Origin: an uncultured bacterium | GTDB taxonomy: Bacteria; Cyanobacteriota; Vampirovibrionia; Gastranaerophilales; Gastranaerophilaceae | DNA length: 64,000 nucleotides | NCBI GenBank assembly: GCA_902766105.1 | Contig: CACXCI010000062.1 | Span: 53,055 to 117,054, forward strand | Reading direction: 5' to 3' | In this document: positions 63,193-64,000 of the stretch, piece after piece | Position numbering within the stretch: the first letter of the stretch is position 1 | Layout of the letters: the number at the start of each line of letters is the position of its first letter | Position numbers and translations under genes: made by a program | Notes under the pieces: model-generated | Database searches by the model: none | What the model saw: only the letters and a program-made list of their open reading frames with translations | Told to the model about the DNA's origin: nothing

Positions 63193-63506
63193 GCTTTAAG
63201 AATTAGCGTAATTAATTTATAAATAAGACTCAATTTATCAGGATTTTCATCAATAAGATTATTTAGCTGTTCTTTCATATCCTGATGCGGAATATGTAAA
63301 TATTCAAATTCAAAAAGCAGTTTTGGATGGATTTTTAAAGTGTCACAAATTTTTGACAAAGTTTTTGATGTAACAAAATTAATACCACATTCGATAAAAG
63401 ATAACGAACGGGCATTCATATCTATCCTCTCAGCTAATTGTTCCTGAGTTAAAACTCTTAACTCTCGGTAGTATTTAACGTTTCTACCTAACGATTTTTT
63501 ATATAG
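63189..63506 (-). CDS. XRE-family HTH regulator with missing start codon
   Basis: The frame is open from 63506 to the stop at 63189. It encodes a good XRE domain: SLGRNVKYYRELRVLTQEQL, AERIDMNARSLSFIECG and LSKICDTLKIHPKLLFEF. No ATG, GTG or TTG lies in frame upstream of the domain before the TAG at 63507-63509. The first in-frame ATG (63419) would remove the first two helices. The frame ends where the palindromic repeat cluster begins (63510 onward), so the start was probably lost to repeat insertion. It may be a pseudogene, or use an unusual start. It ends overlapping the atpG stop, convergently. Confidence 0.6.
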   Translation of the reverse strand, partial: LYKKSLGRNVKYYRELRVLTQEQLAERIDMNARSLSFIECGINFVTSKTLSKICDTLKIHPKLLFEFEYLHIPHQDMKEQLNNLIDENPDKLSLIYKLITLILKA

Positions 63507-63830
63507 CTAATAGGTCGGGTTTTAACCCGACAAAGCGTGTAGCTTTGTAGAGTGCATCATTTGATGCACCAAAATATAAATGGTGCGGTTAAAACCACAC
63601 CCTACAACTACCCCTCCCTAATGAGGGAGGGAACATGTCATTCCGAGCGCATGCGAGGAATCCGGCTTTTGTAAATTCAAATCATACCTCTCCGTATCCC
63701 TCTCCTAATCTTTAGGAGAGGGAATAGCTAAGGGGGTCGGCATTGCCACGCCGACAATGTTTCATCTTAAAAATTTATAACGCACCCCACCTACACTCAC
63801 ACAGGGGGAGGAATCTTATTTTTCATCACC
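63507..63830. repeat. Second mosaic cluster of palindromic repeats
   Basis: In order, it holds GTCGGGTTTTAACCCGAC (63514), GTGCATCATTTGATGCAC (63552), GGTGCGGTTAAAACCACACC (63582), CCTCCCTAATGAGGGAGG (63613), a GGATTCCTCGCATGCGCTC core copy on the minus strand (63633-63664), CCTCTCCTAATCTTTAGGAG (63699) and GTCGGCATTGCCACGCCGAC (63736). Most modules also occur at 29930-30425 in inverted orientation and with a different order. No ORF is supported. From 63830 to 63969 I see only AT-rich DNA, probably the promoter region of the last gene. Confidence 0.8.
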
Positions 63831-63969
63831 CACTTGCAAAAATTTTAAAAGCATGCTAAAATAGTACTATAAGTTATATTTTTTATTTGAAATCGATTTA
63901 TATTGTGAGGATGTTTCATTAAATTTATTTACTGGTATTATTTTTTATTAAATTAAGAGGCTTTTAATT

Positions 63970-64000
63970 ATGTATGTTAACAAGTGCATTAAGTGCGGTC
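63970..64000 (+). CDS. Start of a CxxC protein, cut by the window edge
   Basis: AAGAGG lies 9 bases before an ATG whose first ten codons read MYVNKCIKCG. The early CxxC suggests a zinc-ribbon N-terminus; threonine-synthase-like enzymes often begin this way, but ten residues cannot decide it. Confidence 0.4.
   Translation, partial: MYVNKCIKCG

Overview
The window is AT-rich, densely coded bacterial DNA with about 57 genes. I infer a non-photosynthetic relative of Cyanobacteria of the Gastranaerophilales/Vampirovibrionia (Melainabacteria) type. The basis is an ATP synthase cluster in cyanobacterial order (a, c, b', b, delta, alpha, gamma, with beta and epsilon absent), a gamma subunit without the long insert of photosynthetic cyanobacteria, and many lineage-style proteins of unknown function. 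There are no photosynthesis genes. This placement is inference; no rRNA gene is present.

Layout. 1-2.5 kb: start of a B12-binding-type radical SAM protein, two small unknown genes, a small membrane protein and yajQ. 2.5-8.2 kb: argS, a large phosphohexomutase and two tandem plsC-like acyltransferases. 8.2-18.6 kb: HEAT-repeat protein, C-terminal transketolase half, ftsE-ftsX followed by a degenerate receiver/GGDEF protein and an isochorismatase-like hydrolase, a U32 protein, rimO and a lipid-linked sugar flippase. 18.9-32.7 kb: an accessory surface region with two large coiled-coil proteins flanking a tandem pair of secreted filamentous-haemagglutinin-type adhesins. Each adhesin carries a long Asp-Thr repeat and then a C-terminal PilZ domain with both cyclic-di-GMP motifs intact. 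32.8-44.2 kb: fabI, ribF, nucleoside transporter, TPR protein, pth, regulator, divergent CheR-like methyltransferase, tRNA-Lys, phosphatase, SIMPL protein, and an unusual glycogen-synthase-like protein with a LysM-like insert and a C-terminal membrane anchor. 44.3-53.6 kb: clpC, PHP phosphoesterase, RNase PH cluster, acetolactate synthase large subunit, and a degenerate formyltransferase. 53.6-57.7 kb: a complete birA-oadG-oadA-oadB sodium-pumping decarboxylase operon. 58.2-63.2 kb: the ATP synthase operon. The window ends with an HTH gene whose start is cut off by a cluster of short palindromic repeats, and the first codons of a CxxC protein.

How the genes work together. BirA would biotinylate OadA, and OadGAB would turn decarboxylation into a sodium gradient, while the adjacent ATP synthase has a c subunit that looks proton-type. 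YajQ, the degenerate GGDEF protein and the two PilZ adhesins are all linked by family to cyclic-di-GMP. A family of small palindromic repeats is scattered through intergenic DNA, sits inside argS in frame, and forms two mosaic clusters at about 30.0-30.4 kb and 63.5-63.8 kb. I saw no CRISPR array, transposase, prophage or recognisable riboswitch. In DNA this AT-rich I could not call promoters reliably, so none are listed.
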